64,000 nucleotides of DNA from assembly GCA_022791995.1 (NCBI GenBank), contig JAAWAD010000039.1:1-64000 (forward strand), given 5' to 3'. Position numbers and translations under genes: made by a program. The notes beneath the pieces were generated by a model. The model worked only from the letters and a program-made list of their open reading frames with translations, was not told where the DNA came from and did no database searches. This DNA is from Lawsonibacter sp. Its GTDB lineage: Bacteria > Bacillota > Clostridia > Oscillospirales > Oscillospiraceae. Positions 49,849 to 58,183 of the stretch are shown here, one piece after another; position 1 is the stretch's first letter, and every line of letters begins with the position of its first letter.

Positions 49849-51336
49849 ATGAACCAGGAATTTTTGAACCAGCTGGAGCAGTGGCATCAGGAGTCCCGCT
49901 TTCAGGAGATCATCGACGCCATCGAGGCGCTGCCCCAGGAGGCGTTGACCCCCCAGCTCATCAGCGATCTGGCCCGGGCCTACAACAACGCGTCCGACGC
50001 CGGGGACACGCGGCTTCAGCACGCCCTGGATCTGCTGCTCCCCCTGGAGGAGGAGCTGGGACAGGAGCATACCTGGAACTTCCGGGTGGGCTACGCCTAC
50101 TACTTCCTGGACCAGGAGGGCCCCGCCCGGCGCTATTTCCAGCGGGCGCTGGATGCCCGCCCCGGGGACGAGGACACCCTGTATTTTATCCAGGAGTGCA
50201 ACAAACGCCTGGCCCTGCCTCTGGACCCCAAGCCCTTCCGCCTGCGGGCCCTGGAGGGCTGGGCCAGCTTCTGGAAGGGAGAGGAAGAGCTGCGAGCTCT
50301 GCTGGACCAGAAGGACCGGAAAGCGGCAGGCGAAAAGCTGGTGGCCCGGTGCGCCGAGCTGCTGTCCCCCGCTTTTTCGGACGTGGCCTTCGAGCTGGGC
50401 CACAACGGGGAGAAGTACGAGCTGATCCTCACCCCGGAGGGAGACCGGACCCGGCTGTTCCAGCTGGCCTATTTCCAGCAGCAGGCCCCCAAGGAGCTGC
50501 TGAAAACCTGGAGCGTCCGGGTGGGCCGTACACAGAGCGAAAACTTCCGTCTTCAAATGCACGGTCAGGACATCGCTTTGAAGGACGTCCAGATCTGGGC
50601 AGAGAAGACGGAAAACAGCGGCGCAGGCCTGTCGATGTACTGCGAAAAGCTGCTCCCCCTGTGGAGAGAGGACCAGAACCAGGTTTACAACATCCTGTAT
50701 ATCCTGCTAGACCAGGCTCTGGGGGAGCTGGCCGCCATGCGGTATGTGGACTATCTGGACGTTCTGGACGCCCCGGCGGCAGGGGAGTCCATGGGACTGG
50801 ACCGGCTGGCGGCCTTCCTCGAAAACGAGGTGGACCCCGAGGGCTGGCCCCGGGCCAACGACCCGGAGCAGGCCGGAGAGCGGTACACCGCCTATGAGGG
50901 CAAGCCCAGCCAGGAGGAGGACTGGCCCCTGCGGGCCGACGTGTATGTGGGGGTGACCTGCTGCATCCCCCTCCTCAAGTGCTATTTCCAGCGGGACGAC
51001 TACTACATGGACCGGCTCCACCGGGACGGCGTGATCCCCGGCTTCTTCTACTACCCCCTGGACGGGGTGGACAAAAAGGAAATCCTGGACCTGCGGGACC
51101 AGCTGGAGCAGGCCATTCTGGGCCGGTGCGGCGAGGGGATCGTCACCTTTACCGGCGGGGCCACTGGCACCGCCTTCGGCTACCTGGATTTCATCGCCTG
51201 GGATTTGAAAACCCTGCTGGACGCCGCCGTAGAGGTCTTTGCCGGGGCCTCCGTGGATTGGGCCAGCTTTCACACCTTCCGCTTTGACGTACCGGGCATC
51301 GGCCTGAAGCGGAAAGAACAGGAGGAAGAAACATGA
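49849..51336 (+). CDS. TPR-module protein of unknown function (495 aa)
   Basis: Residues 1-125 are a TPR-like helical module (LEQWHQESRFQEIIDAIEAL, LARAYNNASDAGD, then YYFLDQEGPARRYFQRALDARPGDEDTLYFIQEC). The same module opens the SUFU protein at 55056. The remaining 370 residues are unlike it: a mixed alpha/beta domain (FELGHNGEKYELILTPEGDRTRLFQ) and a C-terminal region with VTFTGGATGTAFGYLDFIAWDL. No named family is recognised for that part. GGAAGGAG site; overlaps the next gene by 4 nt. The architecture looks like an adaptor plus a specific domain. Confidence 0.78.
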   Translation: MNQEFLNQLEQWHQESRFQEIIDAIEALPQEALTPQLISDLARAYNNASDAGDTRLQHALDLLLPLEEELGQEHTWNFRVGYAYYFLDQEGPARRYFQRALDARPGDEDTLYFIQECNKRLALPLDPKPFRLRALEGWASFWKGEEELRALLDQKDRKAAGEKLVARCAELLSPAFSDVAFELGHNGEKYELILTPEGDRTRLFQLAYFQQQAPKELLKTWSVRVGRTQSENFRLQMHGQDIALKDVQIWAEKTENSGAGLSMYCEKLLPLWREDQNQVYNILYILLDQALGELAAMRYVDYLDVLDAPAAGESMGLDRLAAFLENEVDPEGWPRANDPEQAGERYTAYEGKPSQEEDWPLRADVYVGVTCCIPLLKCYFQRDDYYMDRLHRDGVIPGFFYYPLDGVDKKEILDLRDQLEQAILGRCGEGIVTFTGGATGTAFGYLDFIAWDLKTLLDAAVEVFAGASVDWASFHTFRFDVPGIGLKRKEQEEET

Positions 51337-52613
51337 GCATTGGATTTTCTTTCACCGGAAGGGTAAAAAAGCCGGAGCGGCTGCTCTCTGCGGCCAAGGA
51401 GTTGGCGGACCAGAGGGGCTACCAGATGTCCCAGTGGGAGAACGGCCTAGGGGTGCAGCTGTGCCCGATTGGGGGCAATCTATCCATAATCTGGAAAAAG
51501 GAGGGTGGCTTTCTGGGGCAGTGGGCGGTGGAGGGCAGCTGTGTCTCCACCCCCGCCGGACCGGGGCTGCACCAGGCGGCGGTGGAGCTGCTGGACAGCC
51601 TGGACATCCAGAAGCTCCAGGTGGAGGACGAGACGGAATATTACCAGCACCGGGATTTCCAGCGGATGCTCCGGGAGCACTTCTATCCCTGGCTGGCCAC
51701 CCTGGTGAGGATTGCCGACGACGAGATCCAGAAGGGCACCGCCAGTATGTGCCTGTGCTGGGATCTGGACCAGTACATGCCCGAGGACGTCCCCGGCACG
51801 GTCATCACCCCCATGGGCCGGTTTTCCGCCCAATGGCTGAAGACCGTTCTGGAGGAGGAGGGGGTGGAGGCCCTGGCGGAGCGGTTCTTCCTCTGGTACC
51901 ATCCCGGGGCGTGGGACGCCCTGTTCCGCCGCAATCTGGCCCTGAACCAGCTATGGGAGGGCTGCTCCTTTGCCCCCTCCTCCCGCAGCGAGGAGGACGC
52001 CGGCATGAACCGCGCTATCTGCGACAACCTGGAGCAGGCCGCCGAACTGGACCCCGCCCTGCCCCTGCCCCGGCAGGCTTACGCCGAGGTCTGCGCCCTG
52101 GCCGGCCGCGCCCCCGCCCTGCCCGACGGCCCCGAGCTGGAGCTGGAGTTCCAGCCCGGCTTCCGCAAAGGAATGGTAGCCTACCCCATTGGTCCCCTGC
52201 GCCTCACTCTCCCCGGCATCTACCTGTTCGAGTGGGAGGAGTGGGGCGAAAACAGCGGCTGCCACAAGTGGTGGAACGAGTCCAGCCCCATCTGGCGGGT
52301 GAGCGGTTATAAAATGCGGGAGGGAAACGCCGCTTTCACCCCGGTGCTCCGGGAGGACAAGGACAGAAAGGAGCTGGAGATCAAGGGCGGCGCGCTGTGC
52401 TACGGCTGGCGGGAACTGCCGGAGGAGGACGGTCAGCCCCTGTATCAGGTCCGGGGCGAGGTCATCAGCGGCCCCTCTCTGTTCCTCATTACCGTTACCT
52501 ACCAGGACCCTGGACAGCGGGAGGAGATCGGCGCCCTGTTTGAGAAAATTACCGTTGTGACCCAGGATATGGAGAAGCACGCCATCCAGGCCAATCAAGA
52601 CGAGGAGGACTGA
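51333..52613 (+). CDS. Protein of unknown function in immunity-like array (426 aa)
   Basis: Overlaps the previous gene at ATGA. The N-terminus (GFSFTGRVKKPERLLSAAKELADQRGY) resembles the start of small beta-alpha immunity-like domains. A middle helical part (FRRNLALNQLWEGCS...NLEQAAELDPALPLPRQAYAEVCALAG) is TPR-like. The C-terminus is beta-rich. Soluble, acidic, no catalytic motif. Not recognised. Four nt later the DUF4261 gene starts. Confidence 0.73.
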   Translation: MSIGFSFTGRVKKPERLLSAAKELADQRGYQMSQWENGLGVQLCPIGGNLSIIWKKEGGFLGQWAVEGSCVSTPAGPGLHQAAVELLDSLDIQKLQVEDETEYYQHRDFQRMLREHFYPWLATLVRIADDEIQKGTASMCLCWDLDQYMPEDVPGTVITPMGRFSAQWLKTVLEEEGVEALAERFFLWYHPGAWDALFRRNLALNQLWEGCSFAPSSRSEEDAGMNRAICDNLEQAAELDPALPLPRQAYAEVCALAGRAPALPDGPELELEFQPGFRKGMVAYPIGPLRLTLPGIYLFEWEEWGENSGCHKWWNESSPIWRVSGYKMREGNAAFTPVLREDKDRKELEIKGGALCYGWRELPEEDGQPLYQVRGEVISGPSLFLITVTYQDPGQREEIGALFEKITVVTQDMEKHAIQANQDEED

Positions 52614-52617
52614 CAGT

Positions 52618-53724
52618 ATGACAAAGCAGCAGCAGGCGGCCCTGGCCGCCATGGAGGAGTGGCTGTCCCACCCCAGAGAGCTGGGGAAAAAGCCGTCTAA
52701 GCTGGAAATTGCGGGGGAGTTTGACCTCCACGAGATGCACTACTACATCTGCAAATACAAAAAATCCCTGCTGGGCAAGTGGCTGGTGGGAGTGGCCGGC
52801 GGCTATGAGGACCGGGAGACCCCGGACAACTGCGGCCACACCTTCAGCGAGATGGAGCCCTACGACCCTGGCGACGCCGAGGCCAAGTGCGCCGCCCTGG
52901 TGGAGAAGGTGCGCCAGCTCTGGATGGAGCAGGCCCAGGCGGCCAAGGCCCGGGAGCAGGGAGAGGGCAAGACCGGCCCCTTCGCCGGCTGTGTCCTGCT
53001 GTCCGACTCCGCGTGGGATGCGGAGGGCTTCAAGGCCGCTTTGAAGGCCGACTGGGGCATTGACTGTTCCACCGAAGACGAGGATTCGGCCGACGCAAGC
53101 GAGGACGGCACCATTCTGGCCTTTGAGGCGGAGGGGATGATGGTGGCCATCTCTCTGATGGAGTGCCCTGTCCCCAACGGAGAGGCAGAGTACTGGGCCA
53201 ATAGCAACTTCATGGCCCGGGCGGAGGCAGTGGCCGCCGCCCAGAACCACCGGGCCCATGTGCTGGCGGCGGTTGTGGACAGTGAGCACTCCCCCCGCCA
53301 GCAGGGGGAGCTGTACGTGAAGATTGCCTCCACCCTGTTGAAGGCCCCCAACGCCCTGGGCATCTACACCAACAACACCGTCTGGCTGCCCGACTACTTC
53401 ATCCAAGTGTCCGAGGACCTGAAGGCGGGGCATCTGCCCCTGATGGATCTGGTGTTTGTGGGTCTGGTCCAGGGGGAGAAGGGCATCTGCGGCTGGACCA
53501 CTGGTCTGAACGCCTTTGGCCGGGACGAGCTGGAGATCGTGGACAGCCAGCAGTCCCCCAAGGAGGTCCACCTGATGCTGCTGAACACCGCTGGATACCT
53601 GATTAGCGAGAACGCCACCCTCCACGACGGGGAGACCTTGGGTTACTCCGCCGACCAGAAGCTGCCCATTACCCGCTCCCAGGGGCGGAATGTGGAGGGC
53701 ATGTCCCTGAAAATCGGATTTTGA
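52618..53724 (+). CDS. DUF4261 domain-containing protein
   Basis: A 368-aa soluble protein. The first 90 residues are an extra domain (KLEIAGEFDLHEMHYYICKYKKSLLGKWLVGVAGG). From about residue 125 it fits DUF4261: MVAISLMECPVPNGEAEYWANSNF, HVLAAVVDSEHSPRQQGELYVKIASTLL, APNALGIYTNNTVWLPDYF. DUF4261 proteins are frequent neighbours of SUFU and DUF2185 proteins and are thought to be immunity-like. GAGGAGGA site in the end of the previous gene. Confidence 0.83.
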   Translation: MTKQQQAALAAMEEWLSHPRELGKKPSKLEIAGEFDLHEMHYYICKYKKSLLGKWLVGVAGGYEDRETPDNCGHTFSEMEPYDPGDAEAKCAALVEKVRQLWMEQAQAAKAREQGEGKTGPFAGCVLLSDSAWDAEGFKAALKADWGIDCSTEDEDSADASEDGTILAFEAEGMMVAISLMECPVPNGEAEYWANSNFMARAEAVAAAQNHRAHVLAAVVDSEHSPRQQGELYVKIASTLLKAPNALGIYTNNTVWLPDYFIQVSEDLKAGHLPLMDLVFVGLVQGEKGICGWTTGLNAFGRDELEIVDSQQSPKEVHLMLLNTAGYLISENATLHDGETLGYSADQKLPITRSQGRNVEGMSLKIGF

Positions 53725-53765
53725 TTTCGAGTGCATTCACAAATATATGAGGAGGAGACAGCAAA

Positions 53766-55040
53766 ATGGGCAAGTTTTTCAACTGGCTCAAGGGCAACAA
53801 GGCAGAAAAGGAGGCGGAGGAGCGGGCTCGGAGAGAGCTGAACGAGCGCATCCGCCAGTATGGGGACGGCAACACCCGGGACCCCCAAAAGGCCATGGAG
53901 TTTCTGCTCCATGTGGGGCTCCACGGCGTGCTGGGCACCGAGGAGATTGTGGAGGGGGACCACCTGGTTCTGCCGGAGTGGAACGCGACGCTCACCCCCG
54001 CCATCAGCCAGCTGGAGGAGCGGGGCGTGGTGCTGGACTTCTATCTGAACGCCCCCCAATGGGGCAAGGAACTCTATGAGTGCTGCGCCGGCATGGGAAC
54101 CAGCACTGGGCAGGCCATGGGGATGGCCATTGGCTCACTGGCCTTCACCTTTTTGCCGGGCATCGCCCGGATGGAGCGCCGGGAACACGGCCGGCCCCTG
54201 ACCAGCACCTTTGCCGGGCGGGAGCACCAGTGGCAGGCCTACATCAGCGACGTGGCGGTGATGGGCAAGCTTCTCCAACCCAGGCAGGTCCAGGTGGACA
54301 CCTACTGGGAGCTGCTGAAGGAGGACATTGTCAAGCGCCTGGGTAACCAGCAGCTGTGCTATGTGAAGATCTATGGGGCCAAGGTGGGGGATGAGGTCAC
54401 CGGAGAGTGCCGCATTGACGACATCAAGAGCGAGGAGCTCAGCGCCAAGGTGGCCCAGCTGGTGAAGGACTGGAAGGTGGAGGACTTTGCCTCCCAGAAG
54501 CAGTTCTTCTTCCTCCGCCAGGAGGAGGCCACCACCCTGCCCAACCCCTATGCCGGCCGGGAGGGACAGGCCGCCCTGAAGGCCAAGGTCATCCAGGCGG
54601 TGCGCCTGTTCCACGAGGCCCATAGCCGGGAGGACTTCGACGCCCACGCCCTGGAGACCCGGCTGGCCCAGGAGCTGGGGGACGCCACGCTGGCCGCGGA
54701 GTGCCTCCGCTTCCTGCCGGAGATCTGCGCCGAAAACGCCTACCAGGAGCAGACCGGCTTTGCCGAGTCGGTGCAGCTGGTCCCCATGGGGCGGATCGGC
54801 CAGGACAACACGGTCTACAAAAATCAGCTGGCCGACTTCTACCCCATGTGGAAGGCCCTGTTCGAGGCTTTCCAGGAGGGGGCATTCGGGGACGAGACCA
54901 ACGACATCTACCGGGAGCTCATCGGCTACAGCGCCATCTGCCACTGCCTGGAGAAGGCCCGGCAGGAGGGCTCCTCCCTGGAGGGAGGCACCCTGTCCGC
55001 CCTGCTGATCCCAATCAATCTCGATTTCGTGATTCGATGA
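53766..55040 (+). CDS. DUF6348-like protein
   Basis: A 424-aa protein. It begins with a short basic helix (MGKFFNWLKGNKAEKEAEERARREL). Residues about 55-215 fit the DUF6348 pattern: LEERGVVLDFYLNAPQWGKELYECCAGMGTSTGQAMGMAIGSLAFTFL and later VKIYGAKVGDEVTGECRIDD. The C-terminal half is helical. No catalytic motif is evident. GAGGAGGAG site. It lies between the DUF4261 and SUFU genes, as expected of this group of immunity-like families. The family call is from pattern memory and should be tested. Confidence 0.65.
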   Translation: MGKFFNWLKGNKAEKEAEERARRELNERIRQYGDGNTRDPQKAMEFLLHVGLHGVLGTEEIVEGDHLVLPEWNATLTPAISQLEERGVVLDFYLNAPQWGKELYECCAGMGTSTGQAMGMAIGSLAFTFLPGIARMERREHGRPLTSTFAGREHQWQAYISDVAVMGKLLQPRQVQVDTYWELLKEDIVKRLGNQQLCYVKIYGAKVGDEVTGECRIDDIKSEELSAKVAQLVKDWKVEDFASQKQFFFLRQEEATTLPNPYAGREGQAALKAKVIQAVRLFHEAHSREDFDAHALETRLAQELGDATLAAECLRFLPEICAENAYQEQTGFAESVQLVPMGRIGQDNTVYKNQLADFYPMWKALFEAFQEGAFGDETNDIYRELIGYSAICHCLEKARQEGSSLEGGTLSALLIPINLDFVIR

Positions 55041-55055
55041 AAGGAGTCCCTCCAT

Positions 55056-56435
55056 ATGAGCGACCTGTTATCCCTTCTGGAGCAGTGGCACCAGGAGGAC
55101 GAATACCAGAAGATCATTGATTCCCTGGAAACCTTAAGCAACACTCAGCCCCTGGACTACACCCTTACCGGCCAGCTGGCCCGGGCCTACAACAATCTGG
55201 CCGACCCCAGCGAGGAGGTGGGCATCAAACGGCTGAAAAAGGCCGAGGCCCTGCTCCGCTCGGTGGAGGCAGAGGGGGAGAATGACCCGCTTTGGCACTA
55301 CCGCCTGGGCTACTCCCTGTTCTACCAGAACCGGGAGGAGGACGCTTTGCTCAGCTTTTCCCGTGCTCTGGAACTGGATCCCGGGGATAAGGACACGGAA
55401 TTTTTTATCCAGGAGTGTAAAAAATATATCGAGGCCAAGGCATGTACCGCCGCTGAGATGTACGAGCAGGAGGACTGGGACGCGGTGGAGGCCCACATGG
55501 CCCGCTACTTTGGCCATTGTGACCACGTCTTCCACGAGCTGGTCTCTCCCGATATCCATGTGGACATCTATATCATGGAACCCACCCCGGAGCGCAATTA
55601 TTATGTGCTGTCCACCTTTGGCATGGGAGCTCACCGGATGAACGTCCCCGAGACATTGGCCGACCGGAAGCTAGAACGGGCGGAAATCCTTGTCACTCTG
55701 CCCCCGGACTGGCGGGTGGAGGACAGCGACGAGCGGTGGTACTGGCCCATCCGCTGGCTGAAGATTCTGGCCCGACTGCCCATCCAGGAGGACAGCTGGC
55801 TGGGTTGGGGCCACACCATCGCCAATCCCAACGACGCCCCCTTCGCCGACAATACCAGACTGTGCGGCATTCTTCTGGTCCAGCCCGGGGCCTTTGACCA
55901 GGAGGCGGCGTGCTGCCCCCTCCCGGACGGAGACGAGGTCAATTTCTACCAGATGATCCCTCTCACCATGGAGGAGATGCAGTTCAAACTGCACCACACC
56001 GCCGAGGAGCTGCTGGAGCACTTCCCCAATCAAATCCTGGAGGTGGTGGACATTGCCCGGCCCAGCGTCTGTACTGACCAGAAGAAGCTGGCCATTCCCC
56101 TGGAGGACCTGAAGGAGCTCTACCAGGGGGACGGCCCCCAGGGCTGCATCGCCACCGATCGGATCGTAGTGGATGGCTGCCGGGTGGGATGGTGCTACCG
56201 GAGGGAGCCCGACCCGGAGGACAAGGACTGGGACAGCGGCTGGCGCTTCACCGCCGGGGACGAGAGCGACGGTTACCTGGATGACCCGGACCACTCCGCT
56301 GTTTATGCCCTGAACACTATCTGCAACTACGACCCGGAGATCATCCCCCTGCTGGACTCGGAACCGGGCACCGCCTGGAGCCGGGGAGAGGACGGGGTGT
56401 TCCGCCCGGAGCTGTATCTCGATTCTGAGGATTGA
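55056..56435 (+). CDS. TPR-SUFU-DUF2185 fusion protein
   Basis: A 459-aa protein with three parts. Residues 1-125: the same TPR module as in the gene at 49849 (LEQWHQEDEYQKIIDSLETL, LARAYNN, ALELDPGDKDTEFFIQEC). Residues 155-325: a suppressor-of-fused domain (HVDIYIMEPTPERNYYVLSTFGMGAHRMNVP, RAEILVTLPPDW, FYQMIPLTMEEMQF). Residues 367-450: DUF2185/Imm33 (VVDGCRVGWCYRREP, DSGWRFTAGDES, YDPEIIPLLDSEPGTAWSR). Both C-terminal families are known immunity proteins of polymorphic toxins. AAAGGAG site. Last gene of the array. Confidence 0.88.
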   Translation: MSDLLSLLEQWHQEDEYQKIIDSLETLSNTQPLDYTLTGQLARAYNNLADPSEEVGIKRLKKAEALLRSVEAEGENDPLWHYRLGYSLFYQNREEDALLSFSRALELDPGDKDTEFFIQECKKYIEAKACTAAEMYEQEDWDAVEAHMARYFGHCDHVFHELVSPDIHVDIYIMEPTPERNYYVLSTFGMGAHRMNVPETLADRKLERAEILVTLPPDWRVEDSDERWYWPIRWLKILARLPIQEDSWLGWGHTIANPNDAPFADNTRLCGILLVQPGAFDQEAACCPLPDGDEVNFYQMIPLTMEEMQFKLHHTAEELLEHFPNQILEVVDIARPSVCTDQKKLAIPLEDLKELYQGDGPQGCIATDRIVVDGCRVGWCYRREPDPEDKDWDSGWRFTAGDESDGYLDDPDHSAVYALNTICNYDPEIIPLLDSEPGTAWSRGEDGVFRPELYLDSED

Positions 56436-56441
56436 ATGCAA

Positions 56442-56476
56442 AGCGCCCCTGCCGTTGCCGGCAGGGGCGCTCTTTC
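56442..56476. terminator. Bidirectional terminator at end of the array
   Basis: Perfect 13-bp stem AGCGCCCCTGCCG / CGGCAGGGGCGCT (56442-56454, 56459-56471), 4-nt loop, short T-run; between the array and the convergent regulator gene. Confidence 0.82.
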
Positions 56477-56491
56477 CAAAACGGAGCCCGC

Positions 56492-57247
56492 TTATGGAGT
56501 ATTGCTGTCCAAGAGGGGTGGGGCGGAGTACATGGCAGCCTCCGCCAACGGCTCAAAAAGCTCCGCATTATCCACACTGACCTCATAGATCCCACGCTGA
56601 AGGTGCTCTTCCATCAGATCATGGGCCCGCTTTCCGTCCTTCTGCTTGATGGCAGAGAGGATCATTGTGTGGTAGTATATGCCGCCGTAATAGCCAAGGG
56701 CCAGATTCAGCATATGCCCCAACTCTGGACGGCGGCAAAACACGTCATTCATCACAGACATGGTGACAGGATTTCCACATGCACGGCAGATTTCCAGATG
56801 GAAATTCACATCCGCCTCTACAAAGGCCTGACTGTAGCCGATGGAATTCTGCATGGTGGAGACCAGCTCTGTCAGGGAGGCAATCAGCTCCGGCGTAGCA
56901 TTCTCCGCTGCCTTGGCACAGAGAACCGGCTCCACCAACCCCCGAAACTCCAGAGTGAAGAGCATGGTATCCAACGCCTCCCGGCTTTGCAGGCCGTTCC
57001 CCAGGACGGGCGGGAACATGGAGAGATCGTCGGAGATCAAAAAGGTTCCCTTTCCGCGGACGCTGTTCAGCACCCCCAGGGTAACGAACTGCTGAAGCGC
57101 CTTGCGCACCGAAACACGGCTGACGCCCAGCTCCCGGCACATCTGATTTTCACTGGGAATCTTTTCCCCCACTGTCCACTGACCCGACTGGATGTTGTCG
57201 CGGATATAGCCAAAAATACGGCTGGTTACACTTCCTTTATCTGCCAT
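56492..57247 (-). CDS. FadR/GntR-family transcriptional regulator
   Basis: A 251-aa regulator. Residues 1-75 are a GntR winged helix (RIFGYIRDNIQSGQWTVGEKIPSENQMCRELGVSRVSVRKALQQF). Residues about 95-235 are an FCD ligand domain with metal-site residues in EADVNFHLEICRACGNP and YHTMILSAIKQKDGKRAHDLMEEHL. FadR-type members near DgoD and ManD genes respond to hexonates or hexuronates. The ATG at 57247 has AGGAGG at the right spacing. It is the last gene of the leftward catabolic run and probably binds the palindrome at 63599. Confidence 0.9.
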   Translation of the reverse strand: MADKGSVTSRIFGYIRDNIQSGQWTVGEKIPSENQMCRELGVSRVSVRKALQQFVTLGVLNSVRGKGTFLISDDLSMFPPVLGNGLQSREALDTMLFTLEFRGLVEPVLCAKAAENATPELIASLTELVSTMQNSIGYSQAFVEADVNFHLEICRACGNPVTMSVMNDVFCRRPELGHMLNLALGYYGGIYYHTMILSAIKQKDGKRAHDLMEEHLQRGIYEVSVDNAELFEPLAEAAMYSAPPLLDSNTP

Positions 57248-57341
57248 CGTCATTCCTCCTGTCCTGGCCACTTCACCTTCTGGGCAGCCTTGGATAGCAG
57301 GCCGCGTCTCACGGCGGCTGTCACGATTATACCATGCGGCC

Positions 57342-58157
57342 TCATGTTTCGCAACCGTCCGCCGCCGGAGCAGCCGAATCCTCCTGGGCCGGCAGTGTTT
57401 CCAGCAGCTCTCTGGCCCGCTGCACCGCCCAGTACTCCTCCCTGCCCCGGGCCAGGCGCTGCAATCGGGTGCAGGCTGTGCCATAGTGCCTGCTCTGGAG
57501 CTGCATCTGTGCCGCCAGAAGCTCCAGATTTGCCTTCACGGTGGGGGATTTGGCCTGCTCTGCCTGCCGTTCCACCTCTTCCATTCTCACCACCTGCCCG
57601 CGCAGCAGGGCACACTGACTCTCCAGGTGGGGAATGGCCCGATACAGCTCGGATGTCTCTCCCGCGGCTCCCAGCTGTTTCAGCTGCTCCAGCTGCGCCT
57701 CGGCCCGGCCGGCGTCCCCCATCTGGCAGTAGATGCTGCACCGGTTTCCCGCCAGCAGCGCCTGGGCGTTGACAGCCTCCTTCCCGGTCACCTCCGGCGC
57801 CTCATCCAGCAGGCGCAGGGCGGTCTGGGCGTCTCCGATAGCCAGGTAGGCGTTGCTCAGATAGGCCCGCACCGTCAGCGCCCGGGCAGGGGAGCTGTTT
57901 CGCTGGTGGAGCAGCGGCTCGTACAGGGCGATGAACCGCTTCGGGTCGCCGTCCCGGTAGAAGATCGCCAGCAGGGCCTGGAAGCGGCTGGCAGCGGCCA
58001 TCTCGGCGATGGCCAAAATGGAAAAGCCACAGATTATGATGGTCAGCACAGGCCAGTACCAGGCCGTCCCGGCGTTTATCATCAGCCCGGCAGCGGCGGC
58101 CGTCATCAGCCAGCCAATTCCCAGTCCAAAGCGGTATTGGGGAAACAGAGTAAGCAT
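57342..58157 (-). CDS. Membrane protein with TPR-like repeats (271 aa)
   Basis: Two membrane helices (about 12-30 and 34-55) precede a helical-repeat domain with TPR-like units (AYLSNAYLAIGDAQTALRLLDEA, NRCSIYCQMGDAGRAEAQLEQLKQL, LELLAAQMQLQSRHYGTACTRLQRL). It resembles the 225-aa protein at 41822 in layout. It lies between the catabolic genes and the regulator. Function is unknown; it could be an unrelated passenger in the operon. Confidence 0.7.
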   Translation of the reverse strand: MLTLFPQYRFGLGIGWLMTAAAAGLMINAGTAWYWPVLTIIICGFSILAIAEMAAASRFQALLAIFYRDGDPKRFIALYEPLLHQRNSSPARALTVRAYLSNAYLAIGDAQTALRLLDEAPEVTGKEAVNAQALLAGNRCSIYCQMGDAGRAEAQLEQLKQLGAAGETSELYRAIPHLESQCALLRGQVVRMEEVERQAEQAKSPTVKANLELLAAQMQLQSRHYGTACTRLQRLARGREEYWAVQRARELLETLPAQEDSAAPAADGCET

Positions 58158-58183
58158 CGGGACTCCTCACTTTCTGGACGATA

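Noticed and set aside
45686..56435. Hidden toxin gene within the array
   Set aside because: No nuclease, deaminase, ADP-ribosyltransferase, Rhs, LXG or WXG100 features were seen in any of the proteins.
57248..57484. Longer N-terminus for the FadR-type regulator
   Set aside because: The upstream in-frame segment is Pro/Arg/Gly-rich and crosses the intergenic gap into the end of the TPR gene; the AGGAGG site supports 57247.
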